The notes under the pieces were generated by a model. It ran no database searches and was not told where the DNA came from. It saw only the letters and a list, made by a program, of their open reading frames with translations. Position numbers and translations under genes: made by a program. Shown in pieces: positions 43,784-53,511 of a stretch of 64,000 nucleotides of DNA (the first letter of the stretch is position 1; each line of letters begins with the position of its first letter). Source of the stretch: GM7GCV1 sp965221105 (GTDB lineage: Bacteria; Pseudomonadota; Gammaproteobacteria; Pseudomonadales; GM7GCV1); contig OZ244871.1 of the NCBI GenBank assembly GCA_965221105.1, positions 2,480,001-2,544,000 on the forward strand. Reading direction: 5' to 3'.

Positions 43784-46405
43784 ATGGCGAAATCGCTTGT
43801 TATCGTTGAGTCTCCGGCCAAGGCCAAAACCATCAACCGGTATCTTGGGAAAGATTTTATTGTGAAGTCCAGTATCGGACATATCAGGGATCTGCCCACT
43901 GGTGGATCAGGTTCGACAGTTGATCCCAGGACACGGGCAGCTGACGCTGCCAAGACCCGCAAGATGCCGCCAGAGCAGAAGATCGCTAATAAGAAGAAAA
44001 AGGCCCGCGAGCAATTGATCAGACGTATGGGGGTCAACCCCGAGAATGGCTGGCGTGCACACTACGAAGTACTTCCGGGGAAGGAGAAAGTTGTTGCAGA
44101 GCTGAAAAAGCTGGCTGATTCCGCTGAGACCGTCTACCTGGCGACCGACCTTGACCGGGAAGGGGAGGCCATCGCCTGGCACCTCAGAGAGGTCATCGGT
44201 GGTGGTGAAGACCGTTACAAACGGGTTGTTTTCAATGAAATCACCGAGAAGGCAATCTCTGCAGCCTTCATGAACCCGGAAACGCTGAACCTGGACAGGG
44301 TCAATGCCCAGCAGGCCCGTCGTTTCCTCGACCGGGTGGTTGGCTTCATGGTATCGCCCCTGCTCTGGAGCAAAGTGGCGCGCGGACTCTCGGCGGGACG
44401 GGTGCAGTCGGTTGCCGTGCGGCTTCTGGTCGAGCGTGAGAAGGAAATCAAGGCATTTGTTCCCGAGGAATACTGGACGCTTCATGCAGATACCAGGACT
44501 TTAGATCAGGAGACCGTGCGCTTTGAAGTGGTTGAGTGTCTCGGTGAAAAGTTCTCCCCGAAAAATGCCGCGGAAACTGAGATTGCGATCAAGGCCTTGG
44601 AGCAGGGGAGCGTCCGGGTTGTCAGCCGGCAGGACAAGCCAACGCGCACAAAACCCTACCCGCCACTGATTACTTCGACAATGCAGCAAGCGGCCAGTGT
44701 CCGACTGGGCTTCTCAGTGAGAAAGACCATGACGAAGGCCCAGCGTCTCTACGAGGCAGGCCACATTACCTATATGCGAACGGATTCGACCAATCTGAGC
44801 GGCGATGCCATTGCCAGTTGTCGCGCTTATATTGAATCCAGGTTCGGTGGAAACTACCTGCCAGCATCTCCAAACCGCTATTCAAGCAAAGAGGGAGCCC
44901 AGGAAGCGCACGAAGCTATCCGGCCTTCCTCGGTGGACGTATTGCCTGAGGCACTGAAAGACATGGATGCGGACGCACGCCGTCTCTACGAGTTGATATG
45001 GCAGCACTTTGTCGCATGTCAGATGCCGCCTGCTGAGTATCTTGCCTCCCGTGTCACGGCAGAGTCTGGTGATTATGGTTTGCGGGTGAACGGTCGGGTG
45101 ATTACCTTTGATGGGTATCAGCGCATCCTGCCACCGGTGTCCCGTCAAGAGGAACATCAGCGCCTGCCGGAACTTCAGGAAGGACAGGTACTCAAGCTGG
45201 TAGCACTGGACCCCAAACAGCACTTTACCAAGCCGCCTGCCCGCTACTCAGAGGCTGCTCTGGTGAAAGAGCTCGAAAAACGCAGCATAGGCCGGCCCTC
45301 CACCTATGCCAATATCATTTCCACGATTCAGGATCGTGGTTACGTGCGCCTGGAAAAGCGTCGTTTCTACGCTGAAAAAATTGGCGAGATCGTGACTGAA
45401 CGCTTGGTAGAGAGTTTTGCAGATTTATTGGACTATGGTTTTACTGCACGCATGGAAAAGGGGCTTGATGAAATTGCGAAGGGCAGCGCGGACTGGATTG
45501 ATGAGCTGAATCGTTTTTACCGCTGGTTTTCCAACGAGCTGGACAGCGCTGAAACGGGAATGCGTGAGAACAGTCCGACAATAACAGATGTGCCCTGTCC
45601 GCAGTGCAGTAGGCCAATGAACATAAGAACCGGCTCAACAGGTGTATTTCTGGGGTGTTCCGGGTACGGCTTGCCGCCCAGGGAACGCTGCAAGGGCACG
45701 CTCAATCTGACGCCTGGCGAAGAGGCGGTTTCCGCCGATGTGGATGAAGAGGCTGAATCGCGACAACTGGCAGAAAAAAGGCGGTGCCGGAAATGTAATA
45801 CTGCCATGACACCATACCTGATTGATGAGAGCCGGAAAATCCACATTTGTGGTAACAACCCGGACTGTGAGGGTTTCGAAGTAGAGACTGGCGCATTCAA
45901 AGTCAGGGGGTACGACGGGCCGACCCTTGAATGCGACAAATGTGGCAGCGAGATGCAATTGAAAAATGGTCGCTTTGGAAAATATTTCGGCTGCACCAGC
46001 GAGAGCTGCAAAAACACTCGCAAGCTGTTGCGCAACGGGCAGGCTGCTCCACCGAGGATGGAACCCATCCCAATGCCGGAACTCCGCTGCCAGAAAGTCG
46101 AGGATCACTATATTCTGAGAGACGGTGCCAGCGGCATATTTCTGGCCGCCAGTCAGTACCCCAAACACCGGGAAACCCGTGCGCCCACGGTAGCAGAGCT
46201 CAAGTCACACGGCTCTGAACTGGATACAAAGTATGCCTATCTGCTGAGCGCACCGGAAAAAGACCCAGAGGGGAGGGATGCGGTTATCCGATATAACCGC
46301 AAGCAGGCTGAGTCTTACGTCAGAACAGAGGAGAACGGTAAACCCAGTGGATGGAAGGCGGAGTATATTGGCGGCAACTGGGTTGAGAGTGCCAAAATCA
46401 AGTGA
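43784..46405 (+). CDS. topA: DNA topoisomerase I
   Basis: This 873-aa type IA topoisomerase has a Toprim domain beginning SLVIVESPAKAKTI with the metal-binding Asps in DLDREGE. The catalytic Tyr is in ITYMRTDSTNLS (about residue 330), and several C-terminal four-Cys zinc ribbons occur (CPQCSRPM, CRKCNTAM, CDKCGSEM). It relaxes negative supercoils. The DUF6586-type gene follows, as in Pseudomonas. Length is normal. Confidence 0.96.
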   Translation: MAKSLVIVESPAKAKTINRYLGKDFIVKSSIGHIRDLPTGGSGSTVDPRTRAADAAKTRKMPPEQKIANKKKKAREQLIRRMGVNPENGWRAHYEVLPGKEKVVAELKKLADSAETVYLATDLDREGEAIAWHLREVIGGGEDRYKRVVFNEITEKAISAAFMNPETLNLDRVNAQQARRFLDRVVGFMVSPLLWSKVARGLSAGRVQSVAVRLLVEREKEIKAFVPEEYWTLHADTRTLDQETVRFEVVECLGEKFSPKNAAETEIAIKALEQGSVRVVSRQDKPTRTKPYPPLITSTMQQAASVRLGFSVRKTMTKAQRLYEAGHITYMRTDSTNLSGDAIASCRAYIESRFGGNYLPASPNRYSSKEGAQEAHEAIRPSSVDVLPEALKDMDADARRLYELIWQHFVACQMPPAEYLASRVTAESGDYGLRVNGRVITFDGYQRILPPVSRQEEHQRLPELQEGQVLKLVALDPKQHFTKPPARYSEAALVKELEKRSIGRPSTYANIISTIQDRGYVRLEKRRFYAEKIGEIVTERLVESFADLLDYGFTARMEKGLDEIAKGSADWIDELNRFYRWFSNELDSAETGMRENSPTITDVPCPQCSRPMNIRTGSTGVFLGCSGYGLPPRERCKGTLNLTPGEEAVSADVDEEAESRQLAEKRRCRKCNTAMTPYLIDESRKIHICGNNPDCEGFEVETGAFKVRGYDGPTLECDKCGSEMQLKNGRFGKYFGCTSESCKNTRKLLRNGQAAPPRMEPIPMPELRCQKVEDHYILRDGASGIFLAASQYPKHRETRAPTVAELKSHGSELDTKYAYLLSAPEKDPEGRDAVIRYNRKQAESYVRTEENGKPSGWKAEYIGGNWVESAKIK

Positions 46406-46427
46406 GAAGCAGAGGTGCTTAATTCCT

Positions 46428-46949
46428 GTGGATTCTAACCCATATATTGGCAGAGTGAACTGCCAGCTGATGTATGCCCGCCACCAGCTCGATCTGCGGC
46501 TGGAGGAGCACAGCGCAGCCGATCAGGTGCGAAATCAGGGTGTTCTCAATGCAGCCCTCTGGCACCTGAGCCTGGCGTACCGTGCTTATCTGGCCGAACT
46601 GGGGGCAAATTATCAGCTGCAGGACTCCTGGCGCCTCCGGAGCGCGGGAGACCTGTCTCAGGCATTGCTCGATATCGGCAAACATCCGGCTGAATCACGG
46701 GAGCTGGAGCGACTCGAAAATGAAGGATTTATCAGATTCATTGTCCAACACATCGAACGGATTGAGCAGCCGGATGAAACCCCGGAAAATGCAGTCCGTA
46801 ACGATCAGACTCGCAGTGATTCAGTGATAGCGCTCAGGGATGTAACCGATCAGGATCCAGCGGCGGTCGGTTTTGAGGTTGCTGCGGACTGGATGAATGA
46901 ACTCAGGACACTTATCGACCGTCATAGAGAACACATGGTCGAATACTGA
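46428..46949 (+). CDS. DUF6586-type conserved protein
   Basis: This 173-aa soluble helical protein starts with GTG after AGAGGTG. The segments NCQLMYARHQLDLRLEEHSA, LNAALWHLSLAYRAYLAE and AADWMNELRTLIDRHREHM match the conserved gene downstream of topA in Pseudomonas-like genomes (DUF6586). Function is unknown. It starts 22 bp after the topA stop. Its position points to a role connected with the topA/lexA region, but nothing in the sequence shows one. Confidence 0.75.
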   Translation: MDSNPYIGRVNCQLMYARHQLDLRLEEHSAADQVRNQGVLNAALWHLSLAYRAYLAELGANYQLQDSWRLRSAGDLSQALLDIGKHPAESRELERLENEGFIRFIVQHIERIEQPDETPENAVRNDQTRSDSVIALRDVTDQDPAAVGFEVAADWMNELRTLIDRHREHMVEY

Positions 46950-47078
46950 ACGCTCCACAGAGTATGACGAACTGCCTGCTGACCGTAATTCGACGGGCCG
47001 GCTTGGGTGTTCGTTCGGGTGGTTAAAAAAGTGCTAAACTGCGGCACTCAGGCAACCAAAACTCCGGGTACCCTCCGA

Positions 47079-47333
47079 ATGGTCTCAAACCTTCTTGAAA
47101 TTGTCGAGATCGCAGATGGCGAGTTCGTTTTGCGGCTTTCTTCCGAAGAGGACAAGGACGACCCGTTAATCTCGATTAAATTCTCCCCGGAAACTCTGAA
47201 TTTCCTGGCAGGAGATACTGGTGAAGTTGCCAAAACTATGATCGAAGCCGGAATTGATGAGGCTGAAAGGCGCAGTCACGAGCGCTTCAAAAGGGCCAAG
47301 GCGAAGCGGACTTCCCAGCGTATCCTTCACTAG
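47079..47333 (+). CDS. Small conserved hypothetical protein
   Basis: This 84-aa acidic, soluble protein (MVSNLLEIVEIADGEFVLRL, then FSPETLNFLAGDTGEVAKTM and ERRSHERFKRAKAKR) corresponds in position to the small gene between the DUF6586-type gene and lexA in Pseudomonas. No domain was recognised. The ATG at 47079 fits better than 47007, which would add an unlikely N-terminus. It converges with lexA. Confidence 0.6.
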   Translation: MVSNLLEIVEIADGEFVLRLSSEEDKDDPLISIKFSPETLNFLAGDTGEVAKTMIEAGIDEAERRSHERFKRAKAKRTSQRILH

Positions 47334-47389
47334 TCTGTTTAAGACGCCATTTCGTGCAGAGGTCACCGCCATGAAGCTTGTTCGACGAA

Positions 47390-47986
47390 CTATTTCCGAA
47401 TGACACCAACAGCCGTGCCCTCAATGGCGAAGCTCTGGGTCTTCAAATCAACTTCAATGGGCGCAAAATCCTGATTTTCGGCGTGAAGCAGTATTTTGCG
47501 CTGGTTCTTTCGCTCAAAGCGCTTCACAGTGACTTCTTCGTCCACCCGTGCGACCACAACTTCACCACTGCGTGCAGTTGAGGTTTTGTGCACCGCCAAA
47601 AGATCGCCGTCCATAATGCCGATGTCCTTCATGCTTTCGCCTTCAACTTTGAGGAGATAGTCTGCAGGCGGAGCAAAAAAGTCGCCTTGTATAGGAATAT
47701 GTGAGTCGATATTTTCGACGGCGAGCAGGGGTTGACCTGCGGCTACCTTGCCGACCAGGGGCACGCCTGCTTGCTCTTCGGGCAGTTGAATGCCCCGTGA
47801 TGAGCCGGGGATCATCCGTATTGCACCCTTGCGGGCCAGGGCGCGGAGGTGATCCTCTGCGGCGTTCGCGGACTTGAATCCAAGCTTTTGTGCGATCTCC
47901 GCGCGCGTCGGAGGCATGCCCGAATGTGCGATAAAGGCCCGAACCATATCCAGGATTTCCTGCTGTCGTGTGGTCAAATCGTGCAT
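47390..47986 (-). CDS. lexA: LexA repressor
   Basis: This 198-aa SOS repressor has an N-terminal winged helix (TRQQEILDMVRAFIAHSG, PTRAEIAQKLGFKSANAAED), an Ala-Gly cleavage site in KVAAGQPLLA, the catalytic Ser in GESMKDIGIMDGD, and the Lys in EEVTVKRFERK. It represses SOS genes until RecA-stimulated self-cleavage. Two operator-like boxes lie just upstream, so it should repress itself. sulA, which sits upstream in Pseudomonas, is not present. Confidence 0.96.
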   Translation of the reverse strand: MHDLTTRQQEILDMVRAFIAHSGMPPTRAEIAQKLGFKSANAAEDHLRALARKGAIRMIPGSSRGIQLPEEQAGVPLVGKVAAGQPLLAVENIDSHIPIQGDFFAPPADYLLKVEGESMKDIGIMDGDLLAVHKTSTARSGEVVVARVDEEVTVKRFERKNQRKILLHAENQDFAPIEVDLKTQSFAIEGTAVGVIRK

Positions 47987-48011
47987 AACAGTATTCCGGT
48001 TGAGATGGAAA

Positions 48012-48027
48012 CTGTATTTTTATACAG
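48012..48027. promoter_or_regulatory. SOS box 1 (LexA operator)
   Basis: CTGTATTTTTATACAG fits the CTG-N10-CAG consensus exactly and starts 26 bp before the lexA start codon. Confidence 0.85.
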
Positions 48028-48029
48028 AT

Positions 48030-48045
48030 TTGTATATTTGTACAG
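48030..48045. promoter_or_regulatory. SOS box 2 (near-consensus)
   Basis: TTGTATATTTGTACAG (TTG-N10-CAG) lies 2 bp beyond the first box. The tandem arrangement matches the double operator of lexA in E. coli. Confidence 0.7.
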
Positions 48046-48127
48046 TAGTAGTTTGTGGTGTGGGAGAAAGTAGCCCACGAGTGATCAACGACGGTCGGGC
48101 CACATATGGGGGTTGCAGGGCATCGAC

Positions 48128-48451
48128 TCAGTACCAGAAATCATCGAACCCGAGCATGTTGTCGGGTTCGATGACTGCAATAGGATTCTCAATTATTTCA
48201 AAACTGAAATCGTCATACCCCATATCTTCGTTGGGCACCTCATAGGAGGCGGCCCAGTCCTCAGGTGGGGCGGCCATCTCCAGATTCAGTGAATACCAGG
48301 ATTCCATATCAAATCCTCCGACCTCACCGTCGACGTACTGTACCTCGACAGTCGTACTGTGTTCGTCGTGAGCGACAACTTCAAAGAGCTGATTAGAAGA
48401 CCGATCTGCATACCATTCACCCACTAGAGGTGCTCTGATTCCCACGTGCAT
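48128..48451 (-). CDS. DUF6763-type conserved protein
   Basis: This ~107-aa acidic protein begins MHVGIRAPLVGEWYADRSSN, followed by QLFEVVAHDEHSTTVEVQYV and GFDMESWYSL, which matches the pattern of DUF6763 proteins of Gammaproteobacteria. No catalytic residues are visible. The SD GGGAGG is only 2 nt from this ATG but 8 nt from the GTG two codons later (48445), so GTG may be the true start. A longer upstream extension is unlikely. It is divergent from nagZ. Confidence 0.65.
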   Translation of the reverse strand: MHVGIRAPLVGEWYADRSSNQLFEVVAHDEHSTTVEVQYVDGEVGGFDMESWYSLNLEMAAPPEDWAASYEVPNEDMGYDDFSFEIIENPIAVIEPDNMLGFDDFWY

Positions 48452-48747
48452 AGCCTCCCAAACAGTCGATTTCGTACTGTTATGATCGTCCTCCTGAGCC
48501 AGCACTGAGTCAATAGCCAGATGTGAGGATCCAGTTTTCAGGGTGATCTGATCGCCGCATAGTTTTCCAAAAAGAAAACAATCGATAATTCTGGATGCTT
48601 TAGGTGCAGGTAAGATTAAAAGACCCCGAAGTCCTATAGAATGATGCTTTAATGACAAAAACGTCTAAGCCGTAATTCGGTGCATGCGTCGATACATCTG
48701 GCTGTTGTCATGCTACTGAATTGCTGCCGTGTAAGAGGAGGAGTATT

Positions 48748-49776
48748 GTGGCTGGTCTGGTCATGCTGGATGTCCATGGTCTTGAACTGAACGGGGAGGA
48801 TCGTGAGCTACTGCGAAACCCCTTCGTCGGCGGTCTCATTCTGTTTGCACGAAATTACCAGTCACGTGCCCAACTTGGCGAACTCGTTGGACAGGTGAGA
48901 GCCTGCCGCGAAGATTTGCTGATCGCAGTCGATCAGGAAGGAGGGAGGGTTCAGCGTTTTAGGGAGGGATTCGAGATGTTGCCCCCGCTTCAGAAAATTG
49001 CCGACCTCGCTCGCCGCCATCCGCAAGAGCGCGACCAGATCGCTTTTTCTCTGGGCTGGCTGATGGCCGCCGAGGTGCTCTCTGCAGGTGTAGACATCAG
49101 TTTTGCACCAGTGCTGGACCTGGATTACAACAGTAGCCCGGTGATTTCCGACCGGTCATTTTCAGATAGAGCTTTTGAAACAACGGCACTGGCACAGGCC
49201 TACATCGGGGGCATGCGCTCTGCCGGTATGGCCGCTACGGCCAAGCATTTTCCTGGTCACGGTGGTGTTTCTGGGGACAGTCATGAGGAGCTACCAATTG
49301 ATGATCGAACGCTGGCTGAGATCGAATCACGGGATCTGGTACCTTTCGTTGAACTTCTCGGTGTGTATCAGGGCCTGATGCCAGGTCATCTGTTGTTCCC
49401 CAGCATTGATTCCAGACCCGTTGGATTTTCCAGTTTCTGGTTACGCAGACTCCTGCGTGAGCGGTTCGGCTTCTCCGGTGTCATATTCAGCGATGATCTC
49501 AGCATGGAAGCTGCTGCATGGGCCGGAAGCTATGCGGAGCGGGCCAGCCTGGCCCTGGAGGCGGGCTGCGATATGCTGCTGGTGTGCAACAATAGAACGG
49601 GAGCTCTTGAAGTTCTGGCCCACCTCGAGGTCATCGAGCCTGCAGTCTCTCCAGCTCTTGCTCAGATGCGTGCAGGCCGTGTGTGGCAGCAATCGGAGGT
49701 TGAGGCAACTGACACGTACGAGCACGCCCGGAGTTATATCGGGCGCATAAACGAACTTGACTCACGCACCAGATAG
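48748..49776 (+). CDS. nagZ: Beta-N-acetylhexosaminidase
   Basis: This 342-aa GH3 enzyme has GLVMLDVHGLELNGEDRELL at the start, then GGLILFARNY, AVDQEGGRVQRF, and the catalytic KHFPGHGGVSGDSHEELPID loop with the His-Asp pair; IFSDDLSMEA supplies the nucleophile Asp. NagZ removes GlcNAc from anhydro-muropeptides in the cytoplasm. The GTG at 48748 follows AGGAGGAG (48736-48743) by 4 nt, which decides against 48721. mscS and lpxL follow. Confidence 0.94.
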   Translation: MAGLVMLDVHGLELNGEDRELLRNPFVGGLILFARNYQSRAQLGELVGQVRACREDLLIAVDQEGGRVQRFREGFEMLPPLQKIADLARRHPQERDQIAFSLGWLMAAEVLSAGVDISFAPVLDLDYNSSPVISDRSFSDRAFETTALAQAYIGGMRSAGMAATAKHFPGHGGVSGDSHEELPIDDRTLAEIESRDLVPFVELLGVYQGLMPGHLLFPSIDSRPVGFSSFWLRRLLRERFGFSGVIFSDDLSMEAAAWAGSYAERASLALEAGCDMLLVCNNRTGALEVLAHLEVIEPAVSPALAQMRAGRVWQQSEVEATDTYEHARSYIGRINELDSRTR

Positions 49777-49791
49777 AGTAGGAGACTTTTG

Positions 49792-50868
49792 ATGTTTGAC
49801 CAATTCACTGTGTTTGTGGCGGAGCAATGGATCTTTTTCCTGTTCGCCATTGTATTTGTGACCTTGCTGGCTAATCTGATTGCTCGCCGCAGTTTTCGTT
49901 TTGCTGCAACTCGGGCAGAGCACACCCACAACATCCTGGATGATGCACTTATCGATGCCCTCAGAAGACCCCTGGAGTGGGCGATCTGGTTATTCGGCAT
50001 CAATTTTGCGGCACTCTTCACTGCCGAGGTGAATGATCTGGAGTGGGCGACGAGCCTGGCACAGATCAACAGGACGGCCGCGATACTGCTGGTCGCATGG
50101 ATTCTGTTGCGCCTGATCTCGCGTCTGGAAGACAACCTGACCTCAATGCGCTACTCAACCAAGCCGATAGATATCACCACGGCCAAGGCAATCCGCAGGC
50201 TGCTGCACGCCAGTGTGGTGATTACATCTGTTCTGGTGATATTGCAGTCCTATGGTGTCAGTGTGGGCGGCATACTGGCATTTGGGGGTATTGGGGGGCT
50301 GGCCATCGGTTTTGCTGCCCAGGATCTGCTTGCGAATTTCTTTGGCGCACTGATGATCTATCTGGACAAGCCGTTTTCGGTGGGGGACTGGATACGCTCA
50401 CCGGATCGGGAAGTTGAGGGCGTGGTCGAAGATATCGGTTGGCGCCAGACGCTCATTCGAACTTTTGACAAGCGGCCACTGTACGTTCCCAATTCGGTGT
50501 TCACCAAAATTTCCGTGGAAAACCCTTCGAGAATGAAGAACCGGCGTATCTATGAAACAGTAGGCGTACGTTACGAGGATGCCGGAAAAGTCGGGGGGAT
50601 CGTCACTGCGGTGCGCGAAATGTTGCTGCAGCATGAAGCGATTGATCAGGGCCAGACCCTGATTGTGAATTTTAACAGCTTCGCTCCCAGTTCTCTGGAT
50701 TTCTTTGTCTATACCTTCACCAGGACCACCAACTGGGTGGAGTATCACGAAATAAAGCAGGATGTTCTTCTGAAGATAGAATCGATCATCGCAGAGCACG
50801 GCGCGGAAATTGCCTTTCCCACTCAGACACTGCATCTGGATTCCACTGGACCTGAGCCAGTTACCTGA
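49792..50868 (+). CDS. mscS: MscS-family mechanosensitive channel
   Basis: This 358-aa membrane protein has several predicted membrane helices, a pore helix with GGIGGLAIGFAAQDLLANFF, the beta domain (DKPFSVGDWIRS, then VEDIGWRQTLIRTFDKRPLY), and a C-terminal alpha/beta domain. It opens under membrane tension to release solutes. ATG 49792 is used because TAGGAG precedes it. It starts 15 bp after nagZ and stops 5 bp before the acyltransferase gene. It is longer than E. coli MscS by an extra N-terminal helix pair. Confidence 0.9.
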   Translation: MFDQFTVFVAEQWIFFLFAIVFVTLLANLIARRSFRFAATRAEHTHNILDDALIDALRRPLEWAIWLFGINFAALFTAEVNDLEWATSLAQINRTAAILLVAWILLRLISRLEDNLTSMRYSTKPIDITTAKAIRRLLHASVVITSVLVILQSYGVSVGGILAFGGIGGLAIGFAAQDLLANFFGALMIYLDKPFSVGDWIRSPDREVEGVVEDIGWRQTLIRTFDKRPLYVPNSVFTKISVENPSRMKNRRIYETVGVRYEDAGKVGGIVTAVREMLLQHEAIDQGQTLIVNFNSFAPSSLDFFVYTFTRTTNWVEYHEIKQDVLLKIESIIAEHGAEIAFPTQTLHLDSTGPEPVT

Positions 50869-50873
50869 GGCAA

Positions 50874-51800
50874 TTGACCGGACCTGTCAGGATGTCAGCA
50901 GCGTCAGAAGTCAGGTTTTGGGTGCCCCGGTACTGGGGTACCTGGCTGCTTATAGGCCTGCTGCGGCTGCTGGCACCTCTCGATACCAAGAATCAGGTAC
51001 GGCTGGGGAAGGTGCTTGGCTGGATGGCGTTTTATCTCGTTGCACAACGTCGCCGTATTGCTGAAGTCAATATTCGCTTGTGCTTTCCGGAGTTGAGTGA
51101 GCAGGAGCAAAAGGCGCTGGTCAGGCGGTGCATCACCGAAAATGTTATCGGATTGCTTGAGACGGCACGTGCCTGGTTTGCCGACCCGGAAAGCATTCGT
51201 CCGCAGCTTGAAGTTGAGGGGTTGGACCACCTTAGGGCCGCCGAGGCCCAGGGGCGCGGTGTCATTGTGGTTGGTGCGCACTACACTGCGTTGGATCTGG
51301 GATCAGTGATGGCATCCCGTTACCTTGAATTTTGCGGCATGTATCGTCCGCACAAAAATGCCCTGATGGATAAAACCATGCGTGAGGCCCGCTCGCGGGT
51401 TGCCCGAATTATTGACCGCGAGGATATGCGAGCCTTTGTGCGTGCGCTCAAGTCCGGTGAAATAGTCTGGTACGCGCCAGATCAGGACTATGGCTCCCGG
51501 GTGTCTGTATTTGCGCCATTTTTTGGAATTATGGCTGCAACCATCAAGACCACAGCCAGGCTTGCGCAGATCAATCAGTCACCGGTGATTGTGCTCTCGT
51601 ACCACCGCAAGACGGACAACAGCGGCTATCTCATGTGCTTTAGTGAACCTCTGGATGAATTTCCCTCGGGAGATGAGGTGGCAGATGCAACCCGGATCAA
51701 CCTGGCTCTTGAGCAGGAAATCCGCCGTTGTCCAGAGCAGTACATGTGGGTACACAGACGCTTCAAGACTCGGCCGCATGAAGAAAAAGGTTTTTACTGA
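50874..51800 (+). CDS. lpxL: LpxL/HtrB-type lauroyl acyltransferase
   Basis: This 308-aa member of the lysophospholipid/Kdo2-lipid A acyltransferase family has RYWGTWLLIGLLRLLAPLDT near the N-terminus and the catalytic HX4D box HYTALD (about residue 135). The NALMDKTMREARSR and WYAPDQDYGSRVSVFAPFFG segments are typical of LpxL. It adds a secondary acyl chain to lipid A at the inner membrane. The TTG at 50874 follows GAGG with suitable spacing; ATG 50892 is possible. It converges with ppx. Confidence 0.9.
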   Translation: MTGPVRMSAASEVRFWVPRYWGTWLLIGLLRLLAPLDTKNQVRLGKVLGWMAFYLVAQRRRIAEVNIRLCFPELSEQEQKALVRRCITENVIGLLETARAWFADPESIRPQLEVEGLDHLRAAEAQGRGVIVVGAHYTALDLGSVMASRYLEFCGMYRPHKNALMDKTMREARSRVARIIDREDMRAFVRALKSGEIVWYAPDQDYGSRVSVFAPFFGIMAATIKTTARLAQINQSPVIVLSYHRKTDNSGYLMCFSEPLDEFPSGDEVADATRINLALEQEIRRCPEQYMWVHRRFKTRPHEEKGFY

Positions 51801-51974
51801 TGTACCGATTGTATTTCTCACCATTGATGAGGACCGAATAGTGCAGAGGGTTGCGGCATCTGCAGAAAAGTCTACATGGATGTTCAGCAGGGTTGGGAAA
51901 GAAGAAGCACCGCTGTACATCGACTCGACAGATGAGTGGTCGGACTGCATCGCCGGGGATTGGATTACCCCTGC

Positions 51975-53483
51975 TCAGGTGAAGGTTAACTGGATGCCGT
52001 TGTTTGCCAGGATGTTCTGCTCCACTTCCAGATCGGCGGAAATCAGCGGATTTTCACTCAGCCAGCCGTGGCTGAACCTGAGGCTGATGCGGTTGTGCTC
52101 CAGCTCGCACTCAAATTCAGGAATAGCGTCATCAAGTCTGCGGATATTGAGCATAATGGACAGCCGCAACATGGCCACCATAAGCACGATGATTTCGTTC
52201 GAGAACAGGGTAAAGTCCGGAAAGGTGCTGGCATCGAAATTCTTGCGGTAGTGCATCAAAAGCAGTGCGAGGATCTGTTGCTCTTCCCGCGAAAATCCCG
52301 GCAGTTCGGTATTATCGATAATGTACGCGGAATGCCGCTGAATGGCACGCCTGTTGATATGCAGGCCGATCTCATGCAGTTTAATTGCCCAGTCGAGAAT
52401 TGGTGTGGCAGTGTCCCATTCGTCTCCCACGAGCTGTTCACGCGCTCCCGATTTCAGTACGCCGACTGTGTCCATAACGCGCTCGACCTGGGTGCCGTCG
52501 ATGTCGTAACGCAACGCCAGACTCGCCACGGTGCGTTCTCTGATATCGGTGTGTCGCATGCGATCAGTCAGCTCGTAGAGCACACCCTCGCGGAGAGCAG
52601 CTTCACTGATCACCAGATGTTCAACTTCGAGGCGCCTGAATATCGCTTGGAGAATCGCAAGGCCCGCTGGAAACAATGCTCTGCGGTGCTCATCCACACC
52701 CTTGATGTGTTCGAATTCCCGGTAGCCAATGAGCATTTTTCGCATCATCTTCAGCATCCGTGCATCAATAACACCGTTGCAATCCTCATAATGTGCGTTC
52801 CAGAACTGGGCGGCGGCCTTGATTGTTCCAGAGCAGCCAATCACTGAGTCCCAACCAGCGCTCAGAAAGCGACGATCTATAATTTCCAGGCGTCTTTCTG
52901 CAGCGAGTTCGGCTCGTCTGAAGGCTTCTCCGGTGATTTTTCCGTCCGGGAAATAGTGCTGTGTATAGGTGATACAGCCCAGTGGCTGGCTGCTCAGCTG
53001 GTGCACCTCGAAACCTTCGCCGATGGCAAATTCAGTGCTCCCCCCGCCGATATCCAGAATGAGCCGACTGCCATCCAGATGAGTCGTATGGGCGACTCCC
53101 TGGTAGATCAGGCGTGCCTCCTCATCCCCACTGATCACTTCGATGGCAACGGGCATGCAGTTCCGGGCCAGGCGCAGAAATTCATTGCGGTTGCGGGCTT
53201 TTCTGAGCGTGTAGGTGCCAACCACGCGGATTGCTGAGGACCGCAATTCCTGTACCGTCTCGGCGAAACTCTTCAGCACATCGAACCCACGCTTCATAGC
53301 CTCTTCTGACAGGTACCGGTCAGCATCAAGCCCTTCTGCCAAGCGCACCAGGCGCTTGTCTTTAAGCAGGGGTTGTAAGGTTCCGTCCACGACCCGAACC
53401 ACGCTGAGGTGGAAACTGTTCGAGCCGAGGTCAATGGCTGCGATAGTCTGGTTGTCGGGCAGATTTTCTGTGGCGGGCTGCAC
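51975..53483 (-). CDS. ppx: Exopolyphosphatase
   Basis: This 502-aa Ppx/GppA-family enzyme has phosphate-1 motif AIDLGSNSFHL (about 14-24) and phosphate-2 motif LDIGGGSTEF (about 140-149), followed by the C-terminal HD-like helical domain (LLLMHYRKNFDASTF). It releases phosphate from polyphosphate and/or pppGpp; the length favours Ppx. It lies 28 bp downstream of ppk on the same strand, so polyphosphate making and breaking are co-encoded. Confidence 0.94.
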   Translation of the reverse strand: MQPATENLPDNQTIAAIDLGSNSFHLSVVRVVDGTLQPLLKDKRLVRLAEGLDADRYLSEEAMKRGFDVLKSFAETVQELRSSAIRVVGTYTLRKARNRNEFLRLARNCMPVAIEVISGDEEARLIYQGVAHTTHLDGSRLILDIGGGSTEFAIGEGFEVHQLSSQPLGCITYTQHYFPDGKITGEAFRRAELAAERRLEIIDRRFLSAGWDSVIGCSGTIKAAAQFWNAHYEDCNGVIDARMLKMMRKMLIGYREFEHIKGVDEHRRALFPAGLAILQAIFRRLEVEHLVISEAALREGVLYELTDRMRHTDIRERTVASLALRYDIDGTQVERVMDTVGVLKSGAREQLVGDEWDTATPILDWAIKLHEIGLHINRRAIQRHSAYIIDNTELPGFSREEQQILALLLMHYRKNFDASTFPDFTLFSNEIIVLMVAMLRLSIMLNIRRLDDAIPEFECELEHNRISLRFSHGWLSENPLISADLEVEQNILANNGIQLTFT

Positions 53484-53511
53484 AATACTTCAGGTTACTG
53501 TGGTGTATCTG

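Noticed and set aside
51589..52251. Plus-strand frame running from lpxL into ppx
   Set aside because: Most of it is antisense to ppx, and the short intergenic part has no features of its own.
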